Shown in pieces: positions 23,892 through 32,848 of a stretch of DNA of 64,000 bases. The translations under genes were made by a program, and so were the position numbers. Numbering within the stretch: the stretch's first letter is position 1; every line of letters starts with the position of its first letter. This DNA is from DATARR01 sp034666985. Lineage in GTDB: Bacteria > Acidobacteriota > Thermoanaerobaculia > Multivoradales > UBA5704. The stretch is from contig JAXDKS010000069.1 in assembly GCA_034666985.1 (NCBI GenBank), positions 124,001 to 188,000 on the forward strand. Direction: 5' to 3'. The notes beneath the pieces were generated by a model. That model searched no databases. It saw only the letters and a list, made by a program, of their open reading frames with translations, and was not told the origin of the DNA.

Positions 23892-25046
23892 ATGAGTGAA
23901 AACATTCAGAGGGTCTGCTCGATCAACAACCGCTCGGACCAAGAGCTCACGGTACAGAGTGAGAAGCTCAATTGGGGTACGCTCACAGGCTCCGTCCGCC
24001 GGGCCGTGTGCGGAGCACTGGTTACCGTCACCGCAGGGCTTCTCCTGTGGCAGCCGGCTGCCGATGCCTGTACGCGCGTCCTGTGGAACAACAATAAGCT
24101 CTCCGCCGTCGTCGTCGGACGGTCCATGGACTGGCCGGAATCCACCGAACCGGTGCTCACCGTCCTGCCGCGGGGCATGAAGCGCGACGGCGGTCGTGCC
24201 GGCTCAGAGGTGGTCGTCGGCTCCAACCCAGCCCAGTGGACATCCAAATATGGCAGTCTCGTAACGACGATCTACGGAATGGGCACCGCCGACGGGTTCA
24301 ACGAGCGCGGCTTGGGCGCCCATATGCTCTACCTCAAGGACGCCGACTTCGGTCCGCGAGTCGCAAGCAAGCCCGCCGTGCAGGCCGGATTGTGGGCCCA
24401 GTTCCTGCTCGACAACGCGGCGACCGTCGAGGAAGCCCTCGCGCTGCTCAACACCGTTCAGGTGGTGACGGTAGAGTCGCACGGCCACAAGGCCAACGTA
24501 CACCTGGCGATCGAGGATGCAAGCGGCGACTCCGCGATCATCGAGTACGCCAACGGTGGACAGATCGTTCACCACGGCCGCGAGAACCGGATCATGACCA
24601 ACGAACCGCTCTACGCCGTGCAGCTCGCGCTGCTGAAGGAGCATGACTTCTCCAAGCCGAGCAGCGCTACCCCCCTCCCCGGCAACGTCAGGCCGGAGGA
24701 CCGCTTCCAGCGCGCCGCCTACTTCGCCGCGTTGCTGCCGTCCAAGCCGAAGAACGAGCGCGAAGCGGTGGCGGCTGTGCTGGCCATCGTGCGCAACGCG
24801 TCGGTTCCGTTCGGCGCGCCTTACCAGGGCTTTGGGATCTACAACACCGAGTACCGTACCGTGACCAATCTCACCAACCAGCGCTACTTCTTCGAGCTGA
24901 CGACAAGCCCCAACGTGTTCTGGGCGAACCTCCCGAAGTTCGACCTGACCCCCGGCGCCCCGGTGATGATCCTCAATCCGGACAACATCGAGCTGTCGGG
25001 GGACGTGACTGGAAAGTTCCAGAAGGCACCGACAGCGCCATTCTGA
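23892..25046 (+). CDS. Linear amide C-N hydrolase (choloylglycine hydrolase/penicillin V acylase family)
   Basis: AAAAGGAGATATCC precedes the ATG. After a leader with a membrane segment (about residues 40-58), the protein reads ADACTRVLW. Cys60 followed by Thr-Arg is the catalytic N-terminal nucleophile of this Ntn-hydrolase family once the leader is removed. GRSMDWPE and the later NxxxYxxxTN-like YNTEYRTVTNLTNQRYF region fit the family active site. Such enzymes cleave amide bonds in bile salts, penicillin V or acyl-homoserine lactones; the substrate here is unknown. It lies 41 bp after the heme gene and probably shares its sigma-54 promoter. Confidence 0.88.
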   Translation: MSENIQRVCSINNRSDQELTVQSEKLNWGTLTGSVRRAVCGALVTVTAGLLLWQPAADACTRVLWNNNKLSAVVVGRSMDWPESTEPVLTVLPRGMKRDGGRAGSEVVVGSNPAQWTSKYGSLVTTIYGMGTADGFNERGLGAHMLYLKDADFGPRVASKPAVQAGLWAQFLLDNAATVEEALALLNTVQVVTVESHGHKANVHLAIEDASGDSAIIEYANGGQIVHHGRENRIMTNEPLYAVQLALLKEHDFSKPSSATPLPGNVRPEDRFQRAAYFAALLPSKPKNEREAVAAVLAIVRNASVPFGAPYQGFGIYNTEYRTVTNLTNQRYFFELTTSPNVFWANLPKFDLTPGAPVMILNPDNIELSGDVTGKFQKAPTAPF

Positions 25047-25109
25047 GGAAATCCCAGCTCCTCGACCGGCTGCTTTGATGTTTTGCTACGCAAATCGGGT
25101 AGCGGGGGT

Positions 25110-25136
25110 GAGGCCTCCACGCGGGTAACTCACGCC
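25110..25136 (-). repeat. Third copy of a 24-bp segment from the 20117-20596 gene
   Basis: AGGCCTCCACGCGGGTAACTC with flanks matches 20517-20540 and 21704-21727 with one or two changes. On the minus strand it reads VSYPRGGL. It lies in the gap between the amidase and the copper ATPase. Confidence 0.6.
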
Positions 25137-25161
25137 TGCGGCCTCACCCTCGTAGCCGCAG

Positions 25162-27420
25162 TCACAGCTCGGCCCGCCGCAGCCGCAGGGCGTTGCCGAT
25201 CACCGAGACCGAGCTGAGGCTCATGGCGGCGCTCGCGATCATCGGCGAGAGGAGCAGGCCGAAGAAGGGATAGAGCACCCCGGCGGCGAGCGGCACCCCG
25301 AGCACGTTGTAGATGAAGGCGAAGAAGAGGTTCTGGCGAATGTTGCGCATCGTGGCGCGCGACAGGCGCCGCGCCCGGACGATGCCGCGCAGATCGCCGC
25401 GGATCAGAGTGATGGCGGCGCTCTCGATGGCCACGTCGGTGCCAGATCCCATGGCGATCCCCACGTCGGCCCGGGCCAGGGCGGGGGCATCGTTGACGCC
25501 GTCGCCGGCCATGGCCACTGTCCGCCCTTCCTTCTGCAGCCGTTCCACGATGGCGCCCTTGGCTTCCGGCAGCACCTCGGCTTCCACTTCCTGAATGCCC
25601 AGCCGGCTGGCGACCGCCTGGGCCGTGGTGCGGCTGTCGCCGGTCACCATGACGATGCGGAGCCCTTCGGCGCGGAGCTGCTCTATCGCTTCCGCCGTCG
25701 ATTCCTTGACCGGGTCCGCGACTGCCAGCAGGCCGGCCATCTCGCCGTCGACGGCGACGAACATCACCGTCTTGCCCTCCTGCCGCAGGGCCTCCGCCCG
25801 CTCCGCCCAGCCGGCGGGCTCGATCTTCAGCTCGTCGAGCAGCGCCCGGTTGCCCAGGGCCACCCGGTGGCCCTCGAGGGTCCCCGCGACTCCTTTGCCG
25901 GTCAGCGACTCGAATTCGCCCGGCGTGGCGATCCGGACGCCCCGGGCCTCGGCGCCTTGGACGATGGCCGCGGCCAGAGGGTGCTCGCTCGCCCTCTCCA
26001 GGCTGGCCGCGAGCCGCAGCAACTCCCCCTCGTCCAGCCCCTCCCGGGCGACCACGTCCACGAGCCGCGGCCTGCCTTCGGTCAGGGTGCCGGTCTTGTC
26101 CACGATCAGGGTGTCCACCGTCTCGAACCGTTCCAGGGCTTCGGCGTTCTTGATCAGCACGCCATTCTGGGCGCCCAGCCCCGTGCCCACCATGATCGAC
26201 ATCGGCGTCGCGAGCCCCAGGGCACAGGGACAGGCGATGATCAGCACCGCCACCGCGTTGACCAGCGCGTAGACCAGGCTCGGCTCGGGCCCGAACGCCC
26301 ACCAGGCGAGGAAGGTCGCGGCGGCGATCACCACCACGGTGGGGACGAACCAGGCGGCGATCCGGTCGGCCAGCCGCTGGATGGGAGCGCGGCTGCGCTG
26401 GGCCTCGCCGACCATGCGCACGATCTGGGCGAGCAGCGTGTCGGAGCCCACCCGCCGGGCTTCCATGACGAAGCCGCCGGTGCCGTTCACGGTCCCGCCC
26501 GTCACCGGGTCTCCGGCGGTCTTCTCGACCGGGATCGGCTCGCCGGAGATCATCGCCTCGTCCACGGCGCTCCGGCCTTCGACCACGACGCCGTCCACCG
26601 GCACCTTGTCCCCCGGCCGCACCCGCAGACGGTCGCCGATCTGGACCTGATCGAGCGGCACCTCCTCCTCGCCGCCCTCCGCCGTGAGCCGGCGGGCGGT
26701 GGGAGGAGCGAGATCGAGCAACGCGCGGATCGCTCCCGAGGTCTGGCTGCGCGCCCTCAGCTCCAGCACCTGTCCGAGCAGGACCAGGGTGGTGATGACG
26801 GCGGCCGCCTCGAAGTAGACAGGGACCTGCCCGCCGTGCCCACGGAACGAGGGCGGAAAGAAACCGGGTATCAGCGTGGCGACGAGGCTCTCGCCGTAGG
26901 CGACGCCAGTGCCGAGGGCGATCAGGGTGAACATGTTGAGGCTGCGGTTGACGATCGACGCCCAGCCGCGCTGGAAGAACGGCCAGCCGCCCCAGAGCAC
27001 GACCGGCGTGGCGAGGATCAGTTGCACCCAGTTGAGAGAGGCGGGCGGCAGGAAGCGGGAGGGGCTCCAGGCCGGAAACATCTCCGACATGCCGAGCAGC
27101 AGCAGCGGCAGGCTGATCGCCGCGCCGACCCAGAAGCGGCGGCGCATGTCGCGCAGCTCCGGATTCTCCTCCTCTCCTGCCGTCACCACCGTGCGTGGCT
27201 CCAGGGCCATGCCACAGATGGGACAGTTGCCGGGCCCGTCGCGGACGATCTGCGGGTGCATCGGGCAGGTGTACTCGACCTTCGGGGCGGATCTTGCCGG
27301 CGGGGTGACCGGCTCCAGGGCCATGCCGCACTTCGGGCAATTCCCGGGGCCGTTCTGACGGACCTCGGGGTGCATGGGGCAGGTGTAGACGGTATCCGGG
27401 GCGTGAGCTGTTGTTCCCAT
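25162..27420 (-). CDS. copA: Cu(I)-translocating P1B-1-type ATPase with two heavy-metal-binding domains
   Basis: The 752-residue protein begins with two short Cys-rich heavy-metal-binding domains (residues about 12-36 and 50-74), each YTCPMHP...GPGNCPxCGMALEP, in place of HMA domains. The core has CPC at 397-399, DKTGT with Asp441, the SEHP pair and GDGVNDAP. TM7 FIYNVLG and TM8 MSLSSVSV give the YN and MSxSS ligands specific for monovalent copper or silver. It should pump Cu(I)/Ag(I) to the periplasm, where the CusCBA-type system encoded downstream of 35449 can expel it. It is the last gene of a minus-strand series that includes the BNR protein six bases upstream. Confidence 0.94.
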   Translation of the reverse strand: MGTTAHAPDTVYTCPMHPEVRQNGPGNCPKCGMALEPVTPPARSAPKVEYTCPMHPQIVRDGPGNCPICGMALEPRTVVTAGEEENPELRDMRRRFWVGAAISLPLLLLGMSEMFPAWSPSRFLPPASLNWVQLILATPVVLWGGWPFFQRGWASIVNRSLNMFTLIALGTGVAYGESLVATLIPGFFPPSFRGHGGQVPVYFEAAAVITTLVLLGQVLELRARSQTSGAIRALLDLAPPTARRLTAEGGEEEVPLDQVQIGDRLRVRPGDKVPVDGVVVEGRSAVDEAMISGEPIPVEKTAGDPVTGGTVNGTGGFVMEARRVGSDTLLAQIVRMVGEAQRSRAPIQRLADRIAAWFVPTVVVIAAATFLAWWAFGPEPSLVYALVNAVAVLIIACPCALGLATPMSIMVGTGLGAQNGVLIKNAEALERFETVDTLIVDKTGTLTEGRPRLVDVVAREGLDEGELLRLAASLERASEHPLAAAIVQGAEARGVRIATPGEFESLTGKGVAGTLEGHRVALGNRALLDELKIEPAGWAERAEALRQEGKTVMFVAVDGEMAGLLAVADPVKESTAEAIEQLRAEGLRIVMVTGDSRTTAQAVASRLGIQEVEAEVLPEAKGAIVERLQKEGRTVAMAGDGVNDAPALARADVGIAMGSGTDVAIESAAITLIRGDLRGIVRARRLSRATMRNIRQNLFFAFIYNVLGVPLAAGVLYPFFGLLLSPMIASAAMSLSSVSVIGNALRLRRAEL

Positions 27421-27426
27421 GGCATC

Positions 27427-28851
27427 CTACTGAGAGACGGCCGGTTGAACAGGGCTCAAGGAGATCTGCGCGACGGCCGTCCGGAGATGGTAGATCCCGC
27501 TCGAGCTGTCGGCCCACAACAGGTGAAACTTGCCGTCCGCTCCGGCCGCCAGCCCGCTGTAGTCGCCACCGAAGGGCCAGCGGGTGGCGATGCCGCGCTG
27601 CCGCTCGGAGGCCCGGGGGCACGACGGCTCCGGCGTTACGCGGGCATTGGGGAGGAAGGTGGCCCCGCCGTCGAGGGAGGCGGTGAAGTAGAGATCGAAG
27701 CACTCGCCCCGGGGGTCGCGCCGGGTGTCGTACCAGGCGACGCCCACGACGCCGTCACGGTTGACGGCGATGGCGGGCGTCGCGGCGTCCGCGCTTGGAG
27801 GGGCGTCGGTGATGGTGGCCGCGGCTCGCCAGGACTCCGCGCCATCGTCCGAGGTCAGCAGGAAGAGGCCGCCCCGGGGGCTTTGGAGAGCCGGGTCGGG
27901 AGTCCCCGACCGCCTCTGCCACCACCCGTCTACGGCGAGATAGAGCCTGTCGCGGTGAGTTGGAGAGCGGTCCACCGCCGCGGACCAGGGCATCTCCTTC
28001 CCAACCTGCTCGAAGACCAGCGCCGGCAGGGACCACGTCTTGCCCCCGTCTTTCGACTTCACCATCCAGGTCCTGCGGTGGACCAGAGGCTCTTCGCTCT
28101 GGGTGGCGTAGTCCATGAAGAAAAGCGCGTAGGCGCCCGAAGAGAGCACGACCGAATCGAATGGCTGCTGGGTCAGATTGTCATGCCGCAGGAGAACGGG
28201 CTCCGGGAAGGTCCGGCCGCCGGGTGAGAGCGAGACCACGGCCCCGTACGCCGGGCCGCGCAGGCCGGGCGCCGGGAAGGACTGACCGAAGCCCACGTAG
28301 ACGATCTCCTGCCGCGAGCCTGGCGACGGGCCGACGGACAGCACGGGACGGTCCACGCTGCCGCCGCTGACCGGGACTTTGAGGGGAGCGTCCCAGGTCC
28401 GGCCGCCATCCGCCGAGCGGTAGGCGGCGAGCGGGCTCCCGGTGCCGAGACAGGCGAGGAAGAGGCTGCCGTCGCTGCCGAAGCTCAGCCAGGGATCGAT
28501 TCGGCACGCGGAGAACGGGACGCGGCTCCAGGTCTGGCCGCCATCTGCCGAGCGAAATCCCGCCACCACCGAGGCGTCGGCCGTCCTCCCCGGGCCGGGG
28601 CCGGGATAGGTGACGGCGGCGCCGAACAGGACATTGGGATCGGTCGGGTGGGCGGCCAGAAAGGGCTCCACGTGGGGCGCTTCCGGCAGATCGCCACTCA
28701 CTGCCACCGGCGCGGCGATCTTGATTCTGATTGGAAAAGGGGGCTCGTCGACGGGCGTCCCGGCGGCCAAGAGTGGGAGCAGTGTCAGGAGCCCGCTGAG
28801 GAGCGGGGTCCGAAACCAGCGGCGGCCGGAGCCTCTGGAGGTCCAGATCAT
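27427..28851 (-). CDS. Secreted BNR/Asp-box repeat protein (sialidase-like propeller)
   Basis: From the ATG at 28851 the 474-residue product has an N-terminal export signal (GRRWFRTPLLSGLLTLLPLLAAG) with a twin arginine, so Tat export is possible. At least five Asp-boxes are visible (SADGGQTWSR, SADGGRTWDA, SKDGGKTWSL, SDDGAESWRA, SLDGGATFLP), marking a six-bladed sialidase-like propeller. The catalytic Arg triad and Tyr of true sialidases cannot be assigned confidently, so glycosidase activity is unproven. Its start overlaps the methyltransferase stop (ATGA) and it ends six bases before the copper ATPase start, so it belongs to that transcript. Confidence 0.85.
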   Translation of the reverse strand: MIWTSRGSGRRWFRTPLLSGLLTLLPLLAAGTPVDEPPFPIRIKIAAPVAVSGDLPEAPHVEPFLAAHPTDPNVLFGAAVTYPGPGPGRTADASVVAGFRSADGGQTWSRVPFSACRIDPWLSFGSDGSLFLACLGTGSPLAAYRSADGGRTWDAPLKVPVSGGSVDRPVLSVGPSPGSRQEIVYVGFGQSFPAPGLRGPAYGAVVSLSPGGRTFPEPVLLRHDNLTQQPFDSVVLSSGAYALFFMDYATQSEEPLVHRRTWMVKSKDGGKTWSLPALVFEQVGKEMPWSAAVDRSPTHRDRLYLAVDGWWQRRSGTPDPALQSPRGGLFLLTSDDGAESWRAAATITDAPPSADAATPAIAVNRDGVVGVAWYDTRRDPRGECFDLYFTASLDGGATFLPNARVTPEPSCPRASERQRGIATRWPFGGDYSGLAAGADGKFHLLWADSSSGIYHLRTAVAQISLSPVQPAVSQ

Positions 28852-29507
28852 ACGCGACCTGTCGCCTTGGTGGCTCGCGCCGTCATCAGGCCCCAGAGCC
28901 AACTGATCTTGTAGCGATCGACGTCCACGTCCTGATGTCCGCTCTCCAGCAGCAGATTCAGGCACTCCCGCTTACGGTATGTTCTGAAATGCGCCGGGCT
29001 GAACAGCCGCAGATAGAAATCGCAGGCTCGGCACGCCAGGTAGTCGTCGCACCAGTCGGTGATGACCAGCCGGCCCCCCGGACTCAGGACCCGGCTCATC
29101 TCGCGCAGCGCGGCGGCCGGCTGGCGGACGTAGTGGAAGACGTTGCAGGACAGAACGACGTCGAATTGATCGCTGGCGAAGGGGAGCCGCTCCGCCCAAC
29201 CCTCCCGGAGCAGGACGTCCGGCGGCAACCTGCGCCGGGCCACCGCCAGCATTTCCGGCACGGGATCGACGCCGGCCAGTTGCGCGGCAGGGTGCTGCCC
29301 GGAGAGACGGTGCAGCAGAGCCCCGGTGCCGCAGCCCACGTCCAGCAGCCGGTCGGAGGGTCGCAGGCTGAGGCGCGCCAAGGTCTCGCGAGTGGTGGCC
29401 TCGACATAGAAGGACCACTTCGCATCGTACTCCGGCGCGAGCCGTGCGTACTCCTCGACCACGGGCGGCCTCGCCGGGCGGTCGGAGCGGTGTGCCGGTG
29501 TCTTCAT
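28848..29507 (-). CDS. Class I SAM-dependent methyltransferase
   Basis: The 219-residue protein starts at MKTPAHRSDR. Motif I is LLDVGCGTG (DVGCGTG at 56-62). VDPVPEML and the acidic loop before FDVVLSCNVFHYV follow, then LSPGGRLVITDW (post-motif III), the standard Rossmann methyltransferase order of the Methyltransf_11 type (UbiE/arsenite-methyltransferase-like). A Cys pair (CRACDF) near 160 is unusual. The gene sits between the CusCBA-type operon and a BNR protein gene within a metal-efflux series, so methylation of a metal(loid) or small molecule is possible, but the specific cysteines of ArsM are not present. Confidence 0.85.
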   Translation of the reverse strand: MKTPAHRSDRPARPPVVEEYARLAPEYDAKWSFYVEATTRETLARLSLRPSDRLLDVGCGTGALLHRLSGQHPAAQLAGVDPVPEMLAVARRRLPPDVLLREGWAERLPFASDQFDVVLSCNVFHYVRQPAAALREMSRVLSPGGRLVITDWCDDYLACRACDFYLRLFSPAHFRTYRKRECLNLLLESGHQDVDVDRYKISWLWGLMTARATKATGRV

Positions 29508-29533
29508 ACCCCAGGCCTCCTGGCGGGGGAAAA

Positions 29534-32500
29534 TTAGCACGAGATCCGGAGCCGCCCGCGCCGCAGCTCCCATTCCTTGAGCATCGTCCAGATGACGGGC
29601 GTCACGATGAGGACGTGGAACAGCGACGAGACCATGCCGCCCAGGACCGGCGTGGCGATCGGCTTCGCGACCTCCGACCCGGTCGCCGAGGACCACAGGA
29701 TGGGCAGCAGCCCCGCGATCACGGTCGAGACGGTCATCAGCTTGGGCCGCAGACGCAGGACGGCCCCCTCCATCGCCGCTTCACGAATCCCCTCGCGGGT
29801 GAGCTCTCCCGCCGCCGCCTTGCGTTGCAGGGCCTCCTCCAGGTACACGACCATGACGACCGCCGTCTGCACCGCCGTCCCGAAGAGGGCGATGTAGCCG
29901 ACCCACACGGCCACGCTCATGTGAAACTCGGTCTTCCAGCCGAAGTGCAGGGCGGCAGTGTTGAGCGCCCAGAGCAGGAGATTGCCGCCGGTGAGGGCGA
30001 ACGGGATGGCGAGGATCACGTGCGCCGCTTCCTTCGCCGAACGGTAGGTCAGCCAGAGCAGCACGAAGATGATGGCGAAGCAGGCCGGCACCACGATCAT
30101 CAGCCGGTTGCGCGCCCGGATCTGATTTTCGTACTGCCCCGACCACTGGAGATAGTAGCCGGCCGGCAGCGGCACCTGTTGTTCGACCAGCCGCTTCGCT
30201 TCGTCCACGAACGAGCCCACGTCGCGCCCGCGGACGTTGAGGAAGATGCGCTCACGCAGCAGGCCGTTCTCGGAGGAGATCATGGACGGGCCGGGGCGGA
30301 GACGGATAGACGCCAGCTCCGCGAGCGGCACCTGGGTCATCCCGCCCGGCCCGCCCGCCGCGGGGGATCGCACCGGCACCAGGACCCGCCGGATCGCGTC
30401 CAGGTCGTTGCGCAGCTCGCGCGCGTAGCGCACCCGGACGGCGAAGCGGTTGCGCCCTTCGATGGTGGTCGTCAGGTCCATGCCGCCGATCGCCGTCTCG
30501 ACGACGTCCTCCACGTCGCCGACGGTGGCGCCGTAGCGCGCCACGGCGGCGCGGTCGGCCTCGATCTCCAGGTACGGCGTCCCCAGGATCTGCTCGGGGT
30601 AGACGTCCACCGCCCCGCGCACCGTCCCGAGCGCCGCCGCCACGTCCTGGGCCTTGCGCTCGAGGACGGCCAGATCGGGCCCGAAGATCTTCACCCCGAC
30701 CTGCGTGGGGATGCCGGTCGCCAGCATGTCGATGCGGTTGCGGATCGGCTGCTGCCAGATCGTGGTCACCCCCGGCATGCGGCTCTTCTCCGTCATCTCG
30801 GCGATCAGCGCGTCCTTGGTGAGGCCCGGCCGCCAGTGCTCGGGATCCTTGAGCTCCACCAGGGTCTCGTACATGTTGATGGGCGCGGGATCGAGCGGGC
30901 TGTCCACCCGGCCCACCTTGCCGATCACCGAGGCGACCTCGGGAAACGAACGCAGGACGGCGTCCTGCTTCTTCATGATCTCCACCGCCTCGGTGAGCGA
31001 GATGGCGTTGGAGGTCACCGGCATGAACATCAGGGTGCCTTCGTCGAGGGGCGGCATGAACTCCTTGCCGATCCCCGCGGCGAGATGAGAATCGAGCCAT
31101 TGCTGGCCGCTCGCCAGCCGGTCGGCGATGCGCTGCGCGCCGCCGGAGCCGGCCGCCGCCGCGGCGAGGAAGGGGAGCTTCACCGGCGTCAGCAGCAGGC
31201 CCGCGCCGCCGACGAGGAGCAGGGAGATCAGGAACGCGCCGCCGGCCGCGAGGAGGGTCGTGGCCTTGTGGCGCAGCGCCCAGCCGAGGGCCGGCTCGTA
31301 GAGGCGCCTCGCGCCGCGCATCAGCGGATTGTGCTGCTCCGGGCGGACCTTGCCCCGGATGAGGAAGGTCGCGAGCACCGGGACGAGGGTCACCGACAGG
31401 AACGTGGCCCCGATCATGGCGAACGTCTTGGTGAATGCGAGAGGATGGAAGAGCCGCCCCTCCTCCCCAGTGAGGGAGAAGACGGGGAAGAACGCGAGGA
31501 TGATGATCACCATCGAGAAGAAGATCGGCCGGCCGATCTGCTGCGCGGCGTCGCGCACGGAATCGATCAGCGGGCGCGGTGTTCCTCCCTGTTCGCTTTC
31601 CCGCTCGATCTGGCGGAAGCAGTTTTCGGTGATGACGATGCCGGCGTCGACCAGCACGCCGATGGCGATGGCGATCCCCATCAGCGACATGATGTTCGAG
31701 GTGATGCCGAAGACCCGCATCAGGATGAACGTGATGAGGACGGCGATCGGCAGCGGCGCGCTGACGATGAGGACCGAACGGAAATGCATCAGGAAGAGCA
31801 GGTGGGCGAGCACGACCAGGATCGTCTCTTCGATCAAGGATCGTTTGAGCGTGCCGATGGCCCGGGCGATCAGCGCCGAGCGGTCGTACGCGGGCACGAT
31901 ACGGACCCCCGCGGGAAGGCCCTTCTGGATCTCCTGGATCTTCTCTTTGATGCGGGCAATGATCTGGGGAGCGCTCTGCCCGTAGCGCATGGTCACCACG
32001 CCGCCCACCACCTCCCGCCCGTCCTTCTCCAGAGCTCCGCGGCGGAAGGCCGGGCCGAGCTGGATCGTGCCGAGGCTCGACAGGTAGACGGGCACGCCGC
32101 CCGACGCGCTCACCGCGATGTTGCCGACGTCGCTCAAGCCCCGGATCAGCCCGATGCCGCGCACCACGTACTCCATCCCGTTCTGCTCGATCACCTTGCC
32201 GCCGACGTTGTCGTTGCTGCGCTGCACGGCGTCCATCACGTCGCGCAGGGAGATGCCATAGGCGGCGAGCTTGTTGGGGTCGAGATCGATCTGGTATTCG
32301 CGGACGAAGCCGCCGATCGAGGCCACCTCCGCGACGCCGGGCACGGCGTTCAACTGGTAGCGGACGAACCAGTCCTGGAGGGCGCGCAGCTCTCCCAGGT
32401 CGTGCCCCTGGCCTTCCAGGGTGTACCAGAAGACCTGGCCCACGGCTGAGGCGTCCGGGCCCAGGACCGGGGTCACGCCCTTCGGCATCAGGCCCTGGAT

Positions 32501-32848
32501 CAGGTTCATGCGTTCGAGGATGCGCTGGCGGCCGAAGTAGAGGTCCGTCCCATCCTCGAAGATGACGTTGACCATCGAGAAGCCGAACGCCGACGAGGCG
32601 CGGACGGCCTTGACGCCGGCCAGTCCCTGGAGGTTGACGGTCATGGGATAGGTGACCTGGTCCTCCACCTCCTGCGGCGAGCGACCCGGCCAGTCGGCGA
32701 AGACGATGACCTGCGTCTCCGAGATGTCGGGGATGGCGTCGACCGGGTTGGTGCCGACGGTGTAGAGGCCCGCGGCGACGACGAGCAGCGTCAGGCCGAG
32801 GATCAGGAACCGATTGCGTAGCGAGAAATCGATCAGCCGGTGGATCAT
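29534..32848 (-). CDS. cusA: Copper/silver RND efflux pump, CusA family, with an insertion
   Basis: At 1104 residues this RND pump is about 55 longer than CusA. Family features include NPVDAIPDISETQVI at the N-terminus, IAIGVLVDAGIVITEN in TM4 with Asp and Glu, and EFMPPLDEGTLMFMPV starting the second half. Methionines expected for copper relay occur. The extra length lies at about residues 545-590, an Ala/Gly-rich helix-turn-helix (AAAAAGSGGAQRIADRL) between TM7 and the second porter domain. Its start overlaps the adaptor stop by four bases. It works with the adjacent adaptor and TolC-type channel to expel Cu(I)/Ag(I). Confidence 0.93.
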   Translation of the reverse strand: MIHRLIDFSLRNRFLILGLTLLVVAAGLYTVGTNPVDAIPDISETQVIVFADWPGRSPQEVEDQVTYPMTVNLQGLAGVKAVRASSAFGFSMVNVIFEDGTDLYFGRQRILERMNLIQGLMPKGVTPVLGPDASAVGQVFWYTLEGQGHDLGELRALQDWFVRYQLNAVPGVAEVASIGGFVREYQIDLDPNKLAAYGISLRDVMDAVQRSNDNVGGKVIEQNGMEYVVRGIGLIRGLSDVGNIAVSASGGVPVYLSSLGTIQLGPAFRRGALEKDGREVVGGVVTMRYGQSAPQIIARIKEKIQEIQKGLPAGVRIVPAYDRSALIARAIGTLKRSLIEETILVVLAHLLFLMHFRSVLIVSAPLPIAVLITFILMRVFGITSNIMSLMGIAIAIGVLVDAGIVITENCFRQIERESEQGGTPRPLIDSVRDAAQQIGRPIFFSMVIIILAFFPVFSLTGEEGRLFHPLAFTKTFAMIGATFLSVTLVPVLATFLIRGKVRPEQHNPLMRGARRLYEPALGWALRHKATTLLAAGGAFLISLLLVGGAGLLLTPVKLPFLAAAAAGSGGAQRIADRLASGQQWLDSHLAAGIGKEFMPPLDEGTLMFMPVTSNAISLTEAVEIMKKQDAVLRSFPEVASVIGKVGRVDSPLDPAPINMYETLVELKDPEHWRPGLTKDALIAEMTEKSRMPGVTTIWQQPIRNRIDMLATGIPTQVGVKIFGPDLAVLERKAQDVAAALGTVRGAVDVYPEQILGTPYLEIEADRAAVARYGATVGDVEDVVETAIGGMDLTTTIEGRNRFAVRVRYARELRNDLDAIRRVLVPVRSPAAGGPGGMTQVPLAELASIRLRPGPSMISSENGLLRERIFLNVRGRDVGSFVDEAKRLVEQQVPLPAGYYLQWSGQYENQIRARNRLMIVVPACFAIIFVLLWLTYRSAKEAAHVILAIPFALTGGNLLLWALNTAALHFGWKTEFHMSVAVWVGYIALFGTAVQTAVVMVVYLEEALQRKAAAGELTREGIREAAMEGAVLRLRPKLMTVSTVIAGLLPILWSSATGSEVAKPIATPVLGGMVSSLFHVLIVTPVIWTMLKEWELRRGRLRISC

